From: Chitinispirillales bacterium ANBcel5
GTDB lineage: Bacteria > Fibrobacterota > Chitinivibrionia > Chitinivibrionales > Chitinispirillaceae
Direction: 5' to 3'
DNA: 64,000 bases
Assembly: GCA_029688955.1 (NCBI GenBank)
Contig: JARUKZ010000021.1
Location: 1 to 64,000, forward strand
A program made the translations under genes and the position numbers. This document shows, piece by piece, positions 16,751 to 26,085 of the stretch. A model generated the notes under the pieces. The model was not told the DNA's origin and did no database searches. It was given only the letters and a program-made list of their open reading frames with translations. Numbering within the stretch: position 1 is the stretch's first letter; every line of letters begins with the position of its first letter.

Positions 16751-19411
16751 ATGGAAAAACAGTATAATCCAAAACAGGTTGAAGATAAGTGGTATAAAAA
16801 CTGGATGGAAGCGGGCTACTTTCACGCTGATGAAAAGAGTGATAGGCCCAGATACTCAATTGTAATACCCCCGCCTAACGTTACAGGTGTGTTGCACATG
16901 GGTCATGCTCTTAATAATACTATTCAGGATATTCTTATCCGTTATAAGCGGATGAGTGGTTTTGAGGCATTATGGATGCCGGGTACAGATCATGCTGGTA
17001 TAGCAACCCAGAATGTGGTTGAGAAGCGTTTAGCCAAAAGTGGAAAGAGCAGATATGATCTTGGCAGGGAAGCTTTTTTAAATGAGGTGTGGAAGTGGAA
17101 GGATGAGTATCACAAAACAATATCTACCCAGCTTAAAAAGCTTGGGTCATCCTGTGACTGGGCACGTGAGCGTTTCACCATGGATGAGGGCCTTTCTCTT
17201 GCGGTTCGCCGGGTTTTTGTAAAACTGTACGAGGAAGGTTTGGTCTACAGGGGCAAATATATTATTAACTGGTGCCCAAGGTGTAAAACTGCTCTTTCTG
17301 ATGAAGAGGCAGAGCATAAGGAACTCAATGGTAAGCTATATCACTTTCGCTATCCCTTCTCTGATGGATCGGGTTATGTGACTGTTGCTACAACCAGACC
17401 TGAGACTATGCTGGGAGATACGGCCGTTGCGGTGAATCCAACAGACCAGCGGTATAAAGACTTACTGAAAAAGTTGATTAAACTGCCTCTTGTGAACAGA
17501 GAGATACCACTAATAACCGATGAGTTTGTTGACAGTGAATTTGGAACAGGGGCAGTAAAGGTTACTCCCGCTCATGATCCAAATGACTTTGCCATGGGTC
17601 AGAGACACTCTCTTGAGCCTGTCGTTATAATGGATGAGACAGGACATATGACCGGGCCTATTCCGGAGAAGTATATCGGTATGGATCGTTTTGCCTGCAG
17701 AAAGGCAATTGTTGAAGATCTGGATGCTTTGGGGCTTTTGGAAAAGGTTGAGGATCATTCTCATTCGGTAGGCCACTGCTACCGGTGCCATACGGTTGTT
17801 GAGCCTTATTATTCTGATCAGTGGTTTGTAAAAATGAAACCATTGGCTCAGCCGGCACTAAAAGCTGCTTATGAGGATAAAATACGGTTCTATCCCCAGC
17901 GCTGGAAAAAAACGTATATCGAGTGGATGGAAAACATAAGAGACTGGTGTATATCCCGTCAGATTTGGTGGGGACATAGAATACCGGTCTGGTATTGTGA
18001 GTGTGGTGAAATAATTGTTGCGGAAAATACACCTGAAGTGTGTTCAAAGTGTAAATCTTCCTCTTTGCAGCAGGATGAAGATGTTCTTGATACATGGTTT
18101 TCATCCTGGCTTTGGCCTTTTTCAACAATGGGCTGGCCGGAAGATAGTGAATTGATGGACAAGTTTTACCCTACAGATACTTTGGCCACAGCACCTGAAA
18201 TTCTATTTTTCTGGGTTGCACGTATGGTTATGGCGGGCGTTCATTTTACAGGGAAGCTTCCCTTTACAGATATAATTTTACATGGAACCGTCAGGGATAA
18301 GAGTGGCAGGAAAATGAGTAAGTCTCTTGGTAACTCCATAGATCCTCTTGAAATTATTCCGGTATATGGTGCTGATGCTCTTAGGTTTTCGATGATTATG
18401 ATAACAGCACAGGGTGCTGATGTTTACCTTGGTAAGGATACTTTTGATATTGGAAGAAACTTTGCAAACAAGCTGTGGAACGCTTCAAGGTTTCTTCTTG
18501 GAACCGTAAGCGAAAAGATAAATTTTAACTCACTTCCTGCAAAAAACAGGCTAAAGGCTGAGGATCTATGGATTTTAAGCAGACTTCAGCAGCTAACTGA
18601 ATCAATGAATGATGCGATTAGCTCTTTTAGATTCAACGAATCCTGCCATCTTATGTATGATTTTACCTGGCATGAGTTCTGTGACTGGTATATAGAGGCT
18701 AAAAAGGCAGATCTTTATCAAGATGAAGATTCGCAAAGAAGAGAAGACGCAATAGCTGTATCAACCTATGTACTCTCTTCTGTCTTAAAACTTCTTCATC
18801 CGATCATGCCTTTTATTACTGAGGAGATATGGTCTTATATACAGCAAAAGATCGACTTTCCCGAAATAATTGATCAAACTTCAATAATGGTATCAAACTA
18901 CCCGAAACCAAAGAAAGAACTATTGGATGAATCGGTAACAGAAAAGTTTGATTTACTTCGGGAGGTCATTACTGCTCTTCGTACGATTCGGTCCGAAAAC
19001 AATGTACCACCGGACAAAATAGGTACAGCAGTTATCGTTCCTTCAGATAAACAGAGTGAAGAATGGTTAAAGTCACAAACATCACTTATAAACCAGTTTG
19101 TAAAACTTTCAGATACAGTGGTGAGCAGTGATGCTTCAAAGCCGGACTTTGCTGGCTCCGCAGTTGTGCTTGGCAATCAGGTCTATATAAGCCTTGAAGG
19201 GCTTATAGACAGGGAGGTTGAGATAGAAAGACTTACAAAAGAGATGAAAAGAATTCGCTCTCTTGTTGAAAATACAGAAAGGCGCCTTTCAAATGAAAAA
19301 TTTATTTCAAAGGCACCTTCCCATGTTGTAGAAAAAGAGAAAGAAAAGCTGGATGGATTAAAGCTTAACCTTGAGAAGCTTGAAAAAGATCTCACAGAAT
19401 ATTCAAAATAA
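16751..19411 (+). CDS. valS: Valine-tRNA ligase
   Basis: The enzyme charges tRNA-Val. The 886-residue protein has the class I HIGH-type motif (NVTGVLHMGHAL, ~39-50), the KMSKS motif (RKMSKSLGN) near residue 520, and a CP1 editing domain with TTRPETMLGD. The anticodon-binding domain follows (~620-780), and a C-terminal coiled coil (~805-885) is the tRNA-binding tail of ValRS. Length matches the family. The start is an ATG with AGAAAGAG upstream. Confidence 0.98.
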   Translation: MEKQYNPKQVEDKWYKNWMEAGYFHADEKSDRPRYSIVIPPPNVTGVLHMGHALNNTIQDILIRYKRMSGFEALWMPGTDHAGIATQNVVEKRLAKSGKSRYDLGREAFLNEVWKWKDEYHKTISTQLKKLGSSCDWARERFTMDEGLSLAVRRVFVKLYEEGLVYRGKYIINWCPRCKTALSDEEAEHKELNGKLYHFRYPFSDGSGYVTVATTRPETMLGDTAVAVNPTDQRYKDLLKKLIKLPLVNREIPLITDEFVDSEFGTGAVKVTPAHDPNDFAMGQRHSLEPVVIMDETGHMTGPIPEKYIGMDRFACRKAIVEDLDALGLLEKVEDHSHSVGHCYRCHTVVEPYYSDQWFVKMKPLAQPALKAAYEDKIRFYPQRWKKTYIEWMENIRDWCISRQIWWGHRIPVWYCECGEIIVAENTPEVCSKCKSSSLQQDEDVLDTWFSSWLWPFSTMGWPEDSELMDKFYPTDTLATAPEILFFWVARMVMAGVHFTGKLPFTDIILHGTVRDKSGRKMSKSLGNSIDPLEIIPVYGADALRFSMIMITAQGADVYLGKDTFDIGRNFANKLWNASRFLLGTVSEKINFNSLPAKNRLKAEDLWILSRLQQLTESMNDAISSFRFNESCHLMYDFTWHEFCDWYIEAKKADLYQDEDSQRREDAIAVSTYVLSSVLKLLHPIMPFITEEIWSYIQQKIDFPEIIDQTSIMVSNYPKPKKELLDESVTEKFDLLREVITALRTIRSENNVPPDKIGTAVIVPSDKQSEEWLKSQTSLINQFVKLSDTVVSSDASKPDFAGSAVVLGNQVYISLEGLIDREVEIERLTKEMKRIRSLVENTERRLSNEKFISKAPSHVVEKEKEKLDGLKLNLEKLEKDLTEYSK

Positions 19412-19439
19412 CATCTACTCAGTTATTTTTACCTTTTTG

Positions 19440-19469
19440 GAGGCAGGGGATCTTCTATTCACCTGCCTC
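19440..19469 (+). terminator. Possible weak terminator after valS
   Basis: GAGGCAGG at 19440-19447 pairs with CCTGCCTC at 19462-19469. The T-tract is weak (TAAACTATTT), so a hairpin is likely but termination uncertain. Confidence 0.4.
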
Positions 19470-19518
19470 TAAACTATTTCTCGATAAAAACTATATAACA
19501 CTCCAAACTACCTTAAAT

Positions 19519-20733
19519 ATGCCCAAGTTCAAAAGCGAATCGCGTCTTCTTTATTTTAATGCACTCTTTGATCTTAACCTTGGTGAGCACAAAACGGAGA
19601 GATTAAAGAGGGCAACAGATGAAATGAGTTTGCTTTTCCTTCCCTTTGGGAGAGAAAATGATTCGGTTATTATAAAGGTCGGTATTGAGGATCATTACTT
19701 AGACTACCTTAAGGAGTGTGGGTTAACTGTCCCTCAGATAGCAAACAAAAAAACTATAACCGGCGAAAAAACTATTGGTGAACCCTGGGGCTGGGATAAG
19801 GATGCGGTAGCTACTTTTAGTTCCATGGGGGCTCTTAGGGCCGGTCCATCTTTAGAAAGTGTAAAGATGGTAAACTCACGTAGTTTTTGTAATGCGTTAT
19901 CTCTGGATCTAAACTGTGGAGTTCCTGGCTCAAAGTTTATCAGTAATTATGTTCAGTTTCAAAATCTGATAAAACGTGGTGCACAAAACTTTCCTGCAGT
20001 AATTAAACCTGCATTTGGAAGTAGCGGGTATGGTTTTGTTCATCTAAAGACTCCTGTCATTAATAAGGAATTGTCTTTAAGGCTGGAGAAAATGATAAAT
20101 AAGGGTGGGGCAATAATAGAGCCATGGTACAGAAGAGTGGCTGACATTTCAAGTACTTTTGAGATAGACAGTGCAGGGGCTGTTATAAGGAAAAATCATT
20201 ATCAGTGCTCTGTAAACTCAAAAGGTACTTTCAGTGGAGTATATTTGCCGCCTCAAGGTTATGAATGCTACGAAGAGTATGAACTTCAGTTATCTGAAAT
20301 TGTAGACAAGGTTTCATCCAGACTTTTTAATGCAGGTTATTTTGGCCCTGCAGGTATAGATTCCTTTATATATAAAAGGGATGATGATGAGGAACAACTT
20401 GCTGCTGTTATAGAGATTAATGCCCGCCATGTGATAAGTGATATAGCCAGGAGCATTCAAGAGAAAGTAGCTTCCCACAAGCATTGTTTTTTCAGACTTG
20501 CAAGCAGTAAGAAGGTAATATTACCCGAAAATTATCCTGAGCTTATTAAGAAACTCGGTCAGTTGTCATACTCTCCTGTAAATAAAAAAGGGGTCATTGT
20601 TATAACACCACTGAGGGTTGGTACGAAAAATATGATTCAGCCTTTCAGGAGTGCGTTTTTTCTCTGCGCAGATTCCAAAGATGATCTTTTCAGGCTTGAC
20701 TCAAAAGTCATAAAACTATTATCACGCGCTTAG
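19519..20733 (+). CDS. ATP-grasp-like protein of unknown substrate
   Basis: The 404-residue protein has a lysine-containing nucleotide-binding segment FPAVIKPAFGSSGYGF (~157-172) and the late acidic motif IEINARH (~302-308), both typical of ATP-grasp ligases. The pattern resembles proteins that join a carboxylate to an amine or thiol. The N-terminal ~100 residues are not familiar. No strong ribosome-binding site precedes the ATG, so the start is uncertain. It lies upstream of the HAD phosphatase gene, separated by about 100 bases. Confidence 0.72.
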   Translation: MPKFKSESRLLYFNALFDLNLGEHKTERLKRATDEMSLLFLPFGRENDSVIIKVGIEDHYLDYLKECGLTVPQIANKKTITGEKTIGEPWGWDKDAVATFSSMGALRAGPSLESVKMVNSRSFCNALSLDLNCGVPGSKFISNYVQFQNLIKRGAQNFPAVIKPAFGSSGYGFVHLKTPVINKELSLRLEKMINKGGAIIEPWYRRVADISSTFEIDSAGAVIRKNHYQCSVNSKGTFSGVYLPPQGYECYEEYELQLSEIVDKVSSRLFNAGYFGPAGIDSFIYKRDDDEEQLAAVIEINARHVISDIARSIQEKVASHKHCFFRLASSKKVILPENYPELIKKLGQLSYSPVNKKGVIVITPLRVGTKNMIQPFRSAFFLCADSKDDLFRLDSKVIKLLSRA

Positions 20734-20836
20734 TTTCAATAAATACCCGTTCTGATTTTTTAGGGACATTAGTTATATTTAACGATATACTTTTAGCTGA
20801 ACCAGGTACTTGAAACCATGGAGATGGTAAGAAACA

Positions 20837-21613
20837 ATGGCTATTAAGAGTATTATTTCAGATATGGATGGTGTTATTTATAGAGGAAAAGAGCTTGTTC
20901 CCGGGGCACTTGAATTCGTTGCTCAGTTACTTGAAACCAGAACACCGTTTCTTTTTTTGACTAATAATTCAGAGCAGACACCACTTGATTTAAAGCGAAA
21001 GCTTGAAGGATTTGGAATACATGGGGTTGAGGAGAGAAACTTTATCACCTCAGCAATGGCCACTGCAGAGTTTTTGAAGCAGCAAAAACCGGCAGGTACA
21101 GCGTATGTTTTGGGTGGTGGTGGTATCATAAGTGAGCTTTACAAAGCAGGGTTTTCTATCACTGAGACTAATCCTGATTATGTTGTGGTTGGTAAAACCA
21201 GAACGCTAAACTATGACATGCTTAAAAAATCGATCTCTTTAATAATGAATGGAGCAAAATTCATTGGAACGAATCCCGATGTAATAGATCCTGCAGAAAC
21301 AGGGTTTGAGCCTGCGTGCGGAAGCTTTCTGGCCGCTATAGAGATTGCTACCGCAAAGAGTCCTTATGTCATAGGAAAGCCTAACTCTTTGATGATGACT
21401 ATAGCATTAAAGCAGCTTGGGGTACTTGCCAACGAGACTCTCATGATAGGGGACAGGATGGATACTGACATAGTTGCTGGAATGGAGGCAGGCATGAAAA
21501 CCTGTTTGGTGTTATCTGGAGTGAGCGATGAGGCAAAGATAAGTGAATTTCCCTATAAACCAGATTATGTATATAAAAATGTAGGAGAACTACAACTCAA
21601 CAGGTTGGATTAA
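20837..21613 (+). CDS. HAD-IIA (NagD-like) phosphatase
   Basis: This 258-residue protein begins with the HAD nucleophile motif DMDGVIYRG (~9-17), has LTNNS (~41-45) as motif II, the Lys motif (GKPNSLMM), and MIGDRMDTDIVAG (~201-213) as motif IV. HAD-IIA enzymes dephosphorylate small molecules, including sugar phosphates, nucleotides and glycerol phosphate. It is followed one base later by a glycerol-1-phosphate dehydrogenase gene, so a glycerol-phosphate substrate is a fair guess. GGAG precedes the start. Confidence 0.86.
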   Translation: MAIKSIISDMDGVIYRGKELVPGALEFVAQLLETRTPFLFLTNNSEQTPLDLKRKLEGFGIHGVEERNFITSAMATAEFLKQQKPAGTAYVLGGGGIISELYKAGFSITETNPDYVVVGKTRTLNYDMLKKSISLIMNGAKFIGTNPDVIDPAETGFEPACGSFLAAIEIATAKSPYVIGKPNSLMMTIALKQLGVLANETLMIGDRMDTDIVAGMEAGMKTCLVLSGVSDEAKISEFPYKPDYVYKNVGELQLNRLD

Positions 21614-21614
21614 T

Positions 21615-22664
21615 ATGGAGATATCGATTCCCACACTTTTACGTATAAAGCCAAATGCGCTTCATAAGATTGGTAAATACCTGCGCAAAGAAAATTTTAC
21701 GCGTATAGCCATATTTTACGGTACAGGGCTTAAGGAAATTTTTAATGTGCAGCTAACTATTTCATTTGAGTCTTCTGAAATATCGGTATTACATCAGGAA
21801 ACGGTAGCAACAAATGAAGTAGAATCGATTTATAAGAGTGCGTATAAAATCCCTGACAGAGTACAGGCAATTATTGCTATTGGTGGAGGAAAGGCTATAG
21901 ACTATTGTAAATATGTTGCTTTTATTCTTCAGTTGCCCATAATAAGTGTTCCAACGTCTATATCAAACGATGGGTTTGCTTCTCCAGGGGCTTCTCTTCT
22001 TATCAATGGAAGGAGAAAGTCGCAAAAAGCAAAGATCCCTTATGGGGTAGTTATAGATACCGAAGTAATACGTAAGTCACCTGATATGTTTACCTACTCT
22101 GGAATCGGAGACCTGCTCTCCAAATACACAGCAATATACGACTGGAAACTAGCGTTTAGAGTTAATCAGGTACCGGTAAATGACTTTGCTGTTCTCATTT
22201 CAAGTAATGCGGTAGAAATACTTGTAAATTACAAAAATAAAAATGTGAAAGATCTTGAGTTTTTAAGAATGATATGCGGCAGTCTTGTTATGAGCGGTAT
22301 TGCAATGGAAGTAAGTGGTTCAAGCAGACCTGCAAGCGGAAGTGAACATTTAATTTCTCACGCTTACGATATGGTTGCAAAAAAACCATCACTTCATGGA
22401 ATTCAGGTTGGTGTTGCTACCTACGCAGTCAGTTGGCTTCAAAACAATAAGGCACATAACACCATAAAAGAAGTTATGGAGCAGACCGGTTTTGTTGAGT
22501 ATGTTTCTAATAACCCACTGAACAGAGATGATTTCATTGAAGCGATCCTTCAGGCACCGACCATTAAGGATAACTATTACACTATACTTTCCGAAAAGAA
22601 AAACATCGATCTTTTAATTGATTATGTGAACAATGATTCGTATTTGGGGCAATTTTTAAAATAG
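21615..22664 (+). CDS. sn-glycerol-1-phosphate dehydrogenase (AraM/EgsA family)
   Basis: The 349-residue protein belongs to the iron/zinc-containing dehydrogenase superfamily. Motifs are AIGGGKAIDYCKY (88-100), SVPTSISNDGFASP (111-124) and metal ligands Asp 166, His 245 and His 261. The SNDGFASP segment is characteristic of glycerol-1-phosphate dehydrogenase, which reduces dihydroxyacetone phosphate to G1P. G1P is the archaeal lipid backbone, and AraM uses it in Bacillus. The gene is coupled to the HAD phosphatase gene. A terminator follows. Confidence 0.85.
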   Translation: MEISIPTLLRIKPNALHKIGKYLRKENFTRIAIFYGTGLKEIFNVQLTISFESSEISVLHQETVATNEVESIYKSAYKIPDRVQAIIAIGGGKAIDYCKYVAFILQLPIISVPTSISNDGFASPGASLLINGRRKSQKAKIPYGVVIDTEVIRKSPDMFTYSGIGDLLSKYTAIYDWKLAFRVNQVPVNDFAVLISSNAVEILVNYKNKNVKDLEFLRMICGSLVMSGIAMEVSGSSRPASGSEHLISHAYDMVAKKPSLHGIQVGVATYAVSWLQNNKAHNTIKEVMEQTGFVEYVSNNPLNRDDFIEAILQAPTIKDNYYTILSEKKNIDLLIDYVNNDSYLGQFLK

Positions 22665-22678
22665 GAGTTTTTGGTAAC

Positions 22679-22718
22679 AACCATTCTCAAATAGGATAAA
22701 TGAGAATGGTTGCTTTTA
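22679..22718. terminator. Bidirectional terminator after G1P dehydrogenase
   Basis: A perfect 12-bp inverted repeat (CAACCATTCTCA at 22679-22690 and its complement at 22702-22713) flanks an 11-base loop. CTTTT follows on the plus strand. It separates the G1P dehydrogenase gene from the convergent OmpA-type gene, and could serve both. Confidence 0.7.
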
Positions 22719-22724
22719 GTAAGG

Positions 22725-23669
22725 TTAATTTAATCTTGAGTCCTGAATGATAAGATCGACTCTGCGATTCTTTGCCCTGCCTTCTTCTGTTGAATTGTCT
22801 GCTACAGGCCTGTGAAATGCATGGCCAACATAGTCAAGTCGGCTTTCATCAACACCCTGTGTTACTAAAAACACTTTCACATTTTGTGCTCTTTCTTCTG
22901 AGAGTTTTTGATTGAATTCTTCGCTTCCAACATTATCAGTATGTCCTTCAACGATAACATCGATATCCCTGTATATTGCAAGGATTCCGGCGATTCTCGC
23001 CAGGTTGGTCTTAAGGTTGGATGTAAGGGTCGATTCACCAGTATCAAAGAGTATATCAGACATGGAAATGATGGTCCCCCGGGCATCCTCTCTGACGTCG
23101 ATAAGTTCGCTTTGCAGCTCAGAAAATCGTTGCTGGGCTTCTTCCATTAATTTTTGAGCAGCTTCGCGTTCCTCATCAAGTAGTCTTTGTGTTTCTTCCA
23201 ACTGATCCCTAAGGTGATAGGCTCGACTTCTTTCGAGGCCATTAATAGTTTCGTGCAAATTATGAAGATGGATCAGCAGGGAATCTTTGATATATTCAAC
23301 AGAATCGGCTCTGTATAGATTTGTAGCCGTTTGCATCTCTATCAACGCTATTTGAGTAAGTAGTGAGCAGATATCAAAAGCAGAATGGGCGCTAAAGCTA
23401 AGTGAGTCTTCTTTAAAGAGATGTTGGGCAGATTCTATTGAAGAGAGCGCTCTGTTAAGAGTGGGAATAAGAGTTTCTGATCCCAGGTTGGTTAGTTGAG
23501 AGTGATTATCTTTCAGGTCTGAGCGAAAACTTTCAAGTTTTTGGGTTCTGCTAAGGGGCACAGGGGTACTTGGATTTTGCTCTTCTTCCCACACACTTTG
23601 GGCTGAATTGTTAGCCAATAAGGGTAAGGCAAAACAAAGAGCTATATAAATAGTGAGTTTTAAGTTCAT
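22725..23669 (-). CDS. OmpA-family protein with coiled coil
   Basis: The 314-residue protein has a signal peptide (~1-20), a helical coiled-coil middle (~30-190), and a C-terminal OmpA domain from ~200. The OmpA domain has ILFDTGESTL and the peptidoglycan-binding segment VEGHTDNVGSEEFNQKLSEE. It probably tethers the outer membrane or a lipoprotein complex to peptidoglycan. The start overlaps the stop of the upstream lipoprotein gene by four bases, so translation is coupled. Confidence 0.86.
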   Translation of the reverse strand: MNLKLTIYIALCFALPLLANNSAQSVWEEEQNPSTPVPLSRTQKLESFRSDLKDNHSQLTNLGSETLIPTLNRALSSIESAQHLFKEDSLSFSAHSAFDICSLLTQIALIEMQTATNLYRADSVEYIKDSLLIHLHNLHETINGLERSRAYHLRDQLEETQRLLDEEREAAQKLMEEAQQRFSELQSELIDVREDARGTIISMSDILFDTGESTLTSNLKTNLARIAGILAIYRDIDVIVEGHTDNVGSEEFNQKLSEERAQNVKVFLVTQGVDESRLDYVGHAFHRPVADNSTEEGRAKNRRVDLIIQDSRLN

Positions 23670-24064
23670 GGATTCCTCGACTTTCTAATATCAGAGAGAA
23701 TTTGTTCATACATTTCGACCTTTTGCTCTGCATTGTTTTTTCCGTCGATGGTTTTATTGAGTTTGGTTCGGCTGGCGAAAAACTCTTCTCGTACCAGAGT
23801 CAGATGATATCGTGCAGCTGCCATATTGGCGTGCATAATAGCGCTTTTATCTTCACCTTCTGAGGATAGCCGCTGCGCTATCGAAAGAAGTGAATCTGCC
23901 TCACTGATACTTGGATCCTGGATATTTCTCCTGCTACACTCTTCCTTAAGCAGGACTGCTTCGCTAATGGCAGTGTTTCTGATAAAAAAGAAATTTGGGC
24001 CTCCACAGGAGAAGACAAAAAATGCTATGATTATAAGAATCAATGACCTTGTTAGTTTGATCAT
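23666..24064 (-). CDS. DUF4398-type lipoprotein
   Basis: The 132-residue protein has a lipobox (FVFSC, Cys ~20) and a helical body containing AIMHANMAAARYHL. The size and helical pattern match DUF4398 proteins, which are commonly paired with OmpA-domain proteins. AAGGAG precedes the ATG. It overlaps the downstream OmpA gene by four bases. The two probably work together at the outer membrane. Confidence 0.78.
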   Translation of the reverse strand: MIKLTRSLILIIIAFFVFSCGGPNFFFIRNTAISEAVLLKEECSRRNIQDPSISEADSLLSIAQRLSSEGEDKSAIMHANMAAARYHLTLVREEFFASRTKLNKTIDGKNNAEQKVEMYEQILSDIRKSRNP

Positions 24065-24323
24065 AAAAACTCCTTAGAGCGGCAATGGAACGAAGAACAC
24101 AGTACTGAACCATAAAATAGTATTGTTCACTATATAAATAATATAGAATGAGAGAAAAAAATAACGATAAAAAGAATAAAACACTAAAGAGAGCAGGTAG
24201 TACTCGGTTTTGTTTTCTGTAGTGAACGTATTTTATTTAAATTCTTTGATTGCACAAGATAATGAGGTAGTTTAAAAACACCTCCGAAATTAGTTAGACG
24301 CTTAAATTGGAAAGGTATATACT

Positions 24324-25007
24324 GTGCTGGATTTTTTTACACTCCAAACAGCCTCTAGTGTTCCTACAGTGATGACGGTTTTTTACACCCTTATCCTCGC
24401 TATAGTACTATCGACAGCTATAGGTATTACCTATGTAAAAACATTCAAGGGGCTGTCTTATTCAAAAAACTATGTTCAGGCTTTGATTTTAAGCTCTGTT
24501 GTTGCGGCAATTATCATGCAGTCGATAGGAGACAGTCTTGCACGAGGCCTTGGTATGATTGGGGCTTTGGCAATTATTCGGTTTCGAACTAATTTCAAGG
24601 ATCCAAGGGATATAATTTTCATGTTTGCTGCTCTTTCGGCGGGTATTTCAAGCGGTGTTTACTCCTATGCAGTAGGGGTATTTGGAACGATTATGTTTTG
24701 TGCACTTAGCTTTGTTCTCTATTATTCACCAGTCGGTCAGGCAGGTTTTTTTGATGGAATGCTGCGTTTTAATGTATCTGTGAATTCAAAAGATAAGGTT
24801 CATATTGAAAAGTATTTAAAAGAGCACTGCAGGCATTTTGCGCTCATTACTTTACGTGAAATGGCGCAGGGGCTTAGGTTTGATTATGCTTATCATGTTA
24901 AATTGAAAGATGTAAAAAATCGTGCATCCCTTCTTGAATCTCTTCGCACCGTTGATACCATCGAAGGGGTCAGTCTTATGCTTCAAGAATCTACTATTGA
25001 ACTTTAA
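24324..25007 (+). CDS. DUF4956 membrane protein
   Basis: The 227-residue protein starts with a GTG after GGAAAGG. Several membrane spans fill residues ~15-150, with GLGMIGALAIIRFRT and DPRDIIFMFAALSAGI, both marks of DUF4956. The C-terminal ~80 residues look soluble. DUF4956 genes are often linked with VTC-domain genes, as here. Role unknown; a membrane partner of the polyphosphate or nucleotide enzyme is plausible. Confidence 0.83.
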   Translation: MLDFFTLQTASSVPTVMTVFYTLILAIVLSTAIGITYVKTFKGLSYSKNYVQALILSSVVAAIIMQSIGDSLARGLGMIGALAIIRFRTNFKDPRDIIFMFAALSAGISSGVYSYAVGVFGTIMFCALSFVLYYSPVGQAGFFDGMLRFNVSVNSKDKVHIEKYLKEHCRHFALITLREMAQGLRFDYAYHVKLKDVKNRASLLESLRTVDTIEGVSLMLQESTIEL

Positions 25008-25027
25008 TTTGTGAAAATAGAAAAGGT

Positions 25028-26053
25028 GTGGTTGATCAAGGTATGAGAAATCTTTATTTATTATTTATAGCTGGTGTAATTCTTCTGTTTATAATATCTG
25101 TATCATTGAATCGTGAAGTGGTTTTTTTCTATGGGGTTGCTGATTCAAGAGAGATTGTTGTCAATAGAGAGAAGCCGGTAGAGATTGGTGCAATCCATGT
25201 AGTGCCTGGGCAGAGTGTGATGGTCGGAGAGATCATGGTTGAGCTGCACAGAACAGATCTTGAGATGCGTATAAAAGAGATCGGCTACAGGCTTAAGGAG
25301 CTCAAAGCACAGAGAGAAGCAGATTCTTCCTATGCCCTGTCTCAGGTTCGTCAGCTGAGAGCACAACGAGCAGCAAGGGTAAACAGTATCAATTCTGAAA
25401 TTCAGGAACTAATGGCAACCTATACATTTAATACAGAGCTGACCTCTGAGCTTAAGAGTATACGTCCGGTACTTGCTGAAAATCCAAGAAATACAGGTAT
25501 TATGCAGCTTCGCATTGATAACCTTAATAAGGCATTAAATTTAGTGAATAATGAGTATAACTTACGTATAGCTCATTACAATGGTTTATCACAAGAGCCT
25601 ATCTTTATGCAGATAAGAAGTCTTGAAGAGGAGATAAAATATCTTGAAAAGGAGAGGGAAAAACTTTTAATTACTGCTCCTATAGAGGGCATTGTAGGCG
25701 AGGTAAATTTCATAAGCGGTGAAAAGGTTGCTCCATTTAGTCCCGTTATGACCCTGCATACCAAAGCGCCTTCTTATGTCAGTGGTTTTATATATGAGAA
25801 TAATCATAACGAGATAAAAGTTGGTGATAGCGTTGATGTGAAATCGATTGCGGATAAAAGAAATATTATTAAGGGTGAAGTTGTGGGTGTTGGATCAAGA
25901 ATAGTGGAATTTCCCGAGCGGCTTAGGAGAAGACCAGATGTGAAACTTTGGGGAAGGGAGGTTCAGATTCGTATTCCGGATAGTAACCACCTACTCTTAG
26001 GTGAAAAGGTTTTTATCTCTTCATCCGGTTCAGGTCTCTTAAACTGGTGGTAA
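25028..26053 (+). CDS. HlyD-type membrane fusion (periplasmic adaptor) protein
   Basis: The 341-residue protein has one N-terminal membrane span (~8-27), a beta-barrel/lipoyl half (VVPGQSVMVGEIMVEL), a long coiled-coil hairpin (~85-215) and a second lipoyl half (ITAPIEGIVGEV). This is the HlyD/MFP layout. The start could be the GTG at 25028 or the ATG at 25043; spacing of the ribosome-binding site does not decide. No ABC transporter lies in the operon, so its inner-membrane partner may be the DUF4956 protein. Confidence 0.8.
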   Translation: MVDQGMRNLYLLFIAGVILLFIISVSLNREVVFFYGVADSREIVVNREKPVEIGAIHVVPGQSVMVGEIMVELHRTDLEMRIKEIGYRLKELKAQREADSSYALSQVRQLRAQRAARVNSINSEIQELMATYTFNTELTSELKSIRPVLAENPRNTGIMQLRIDNLNKALNLVNNEYNLRIAHYNGLSQEPIFMQIRSLEEEIKYLEKEREKLLITAPIEGIVGEVNFISGEKVAPFSPVMTLHTKAPSYVSGFIYENNHNEIKVGDSVDVKSIADKRNIIKGEVVGVGSRIVEFPERLRRRPDVKLWGREVQIRIPDSNHLLLGEKVFISSSGSGLLNWW

Positions 26054-26085
26054 AAAGGATTATACAAATTGTGTTAGGAAAGAAA

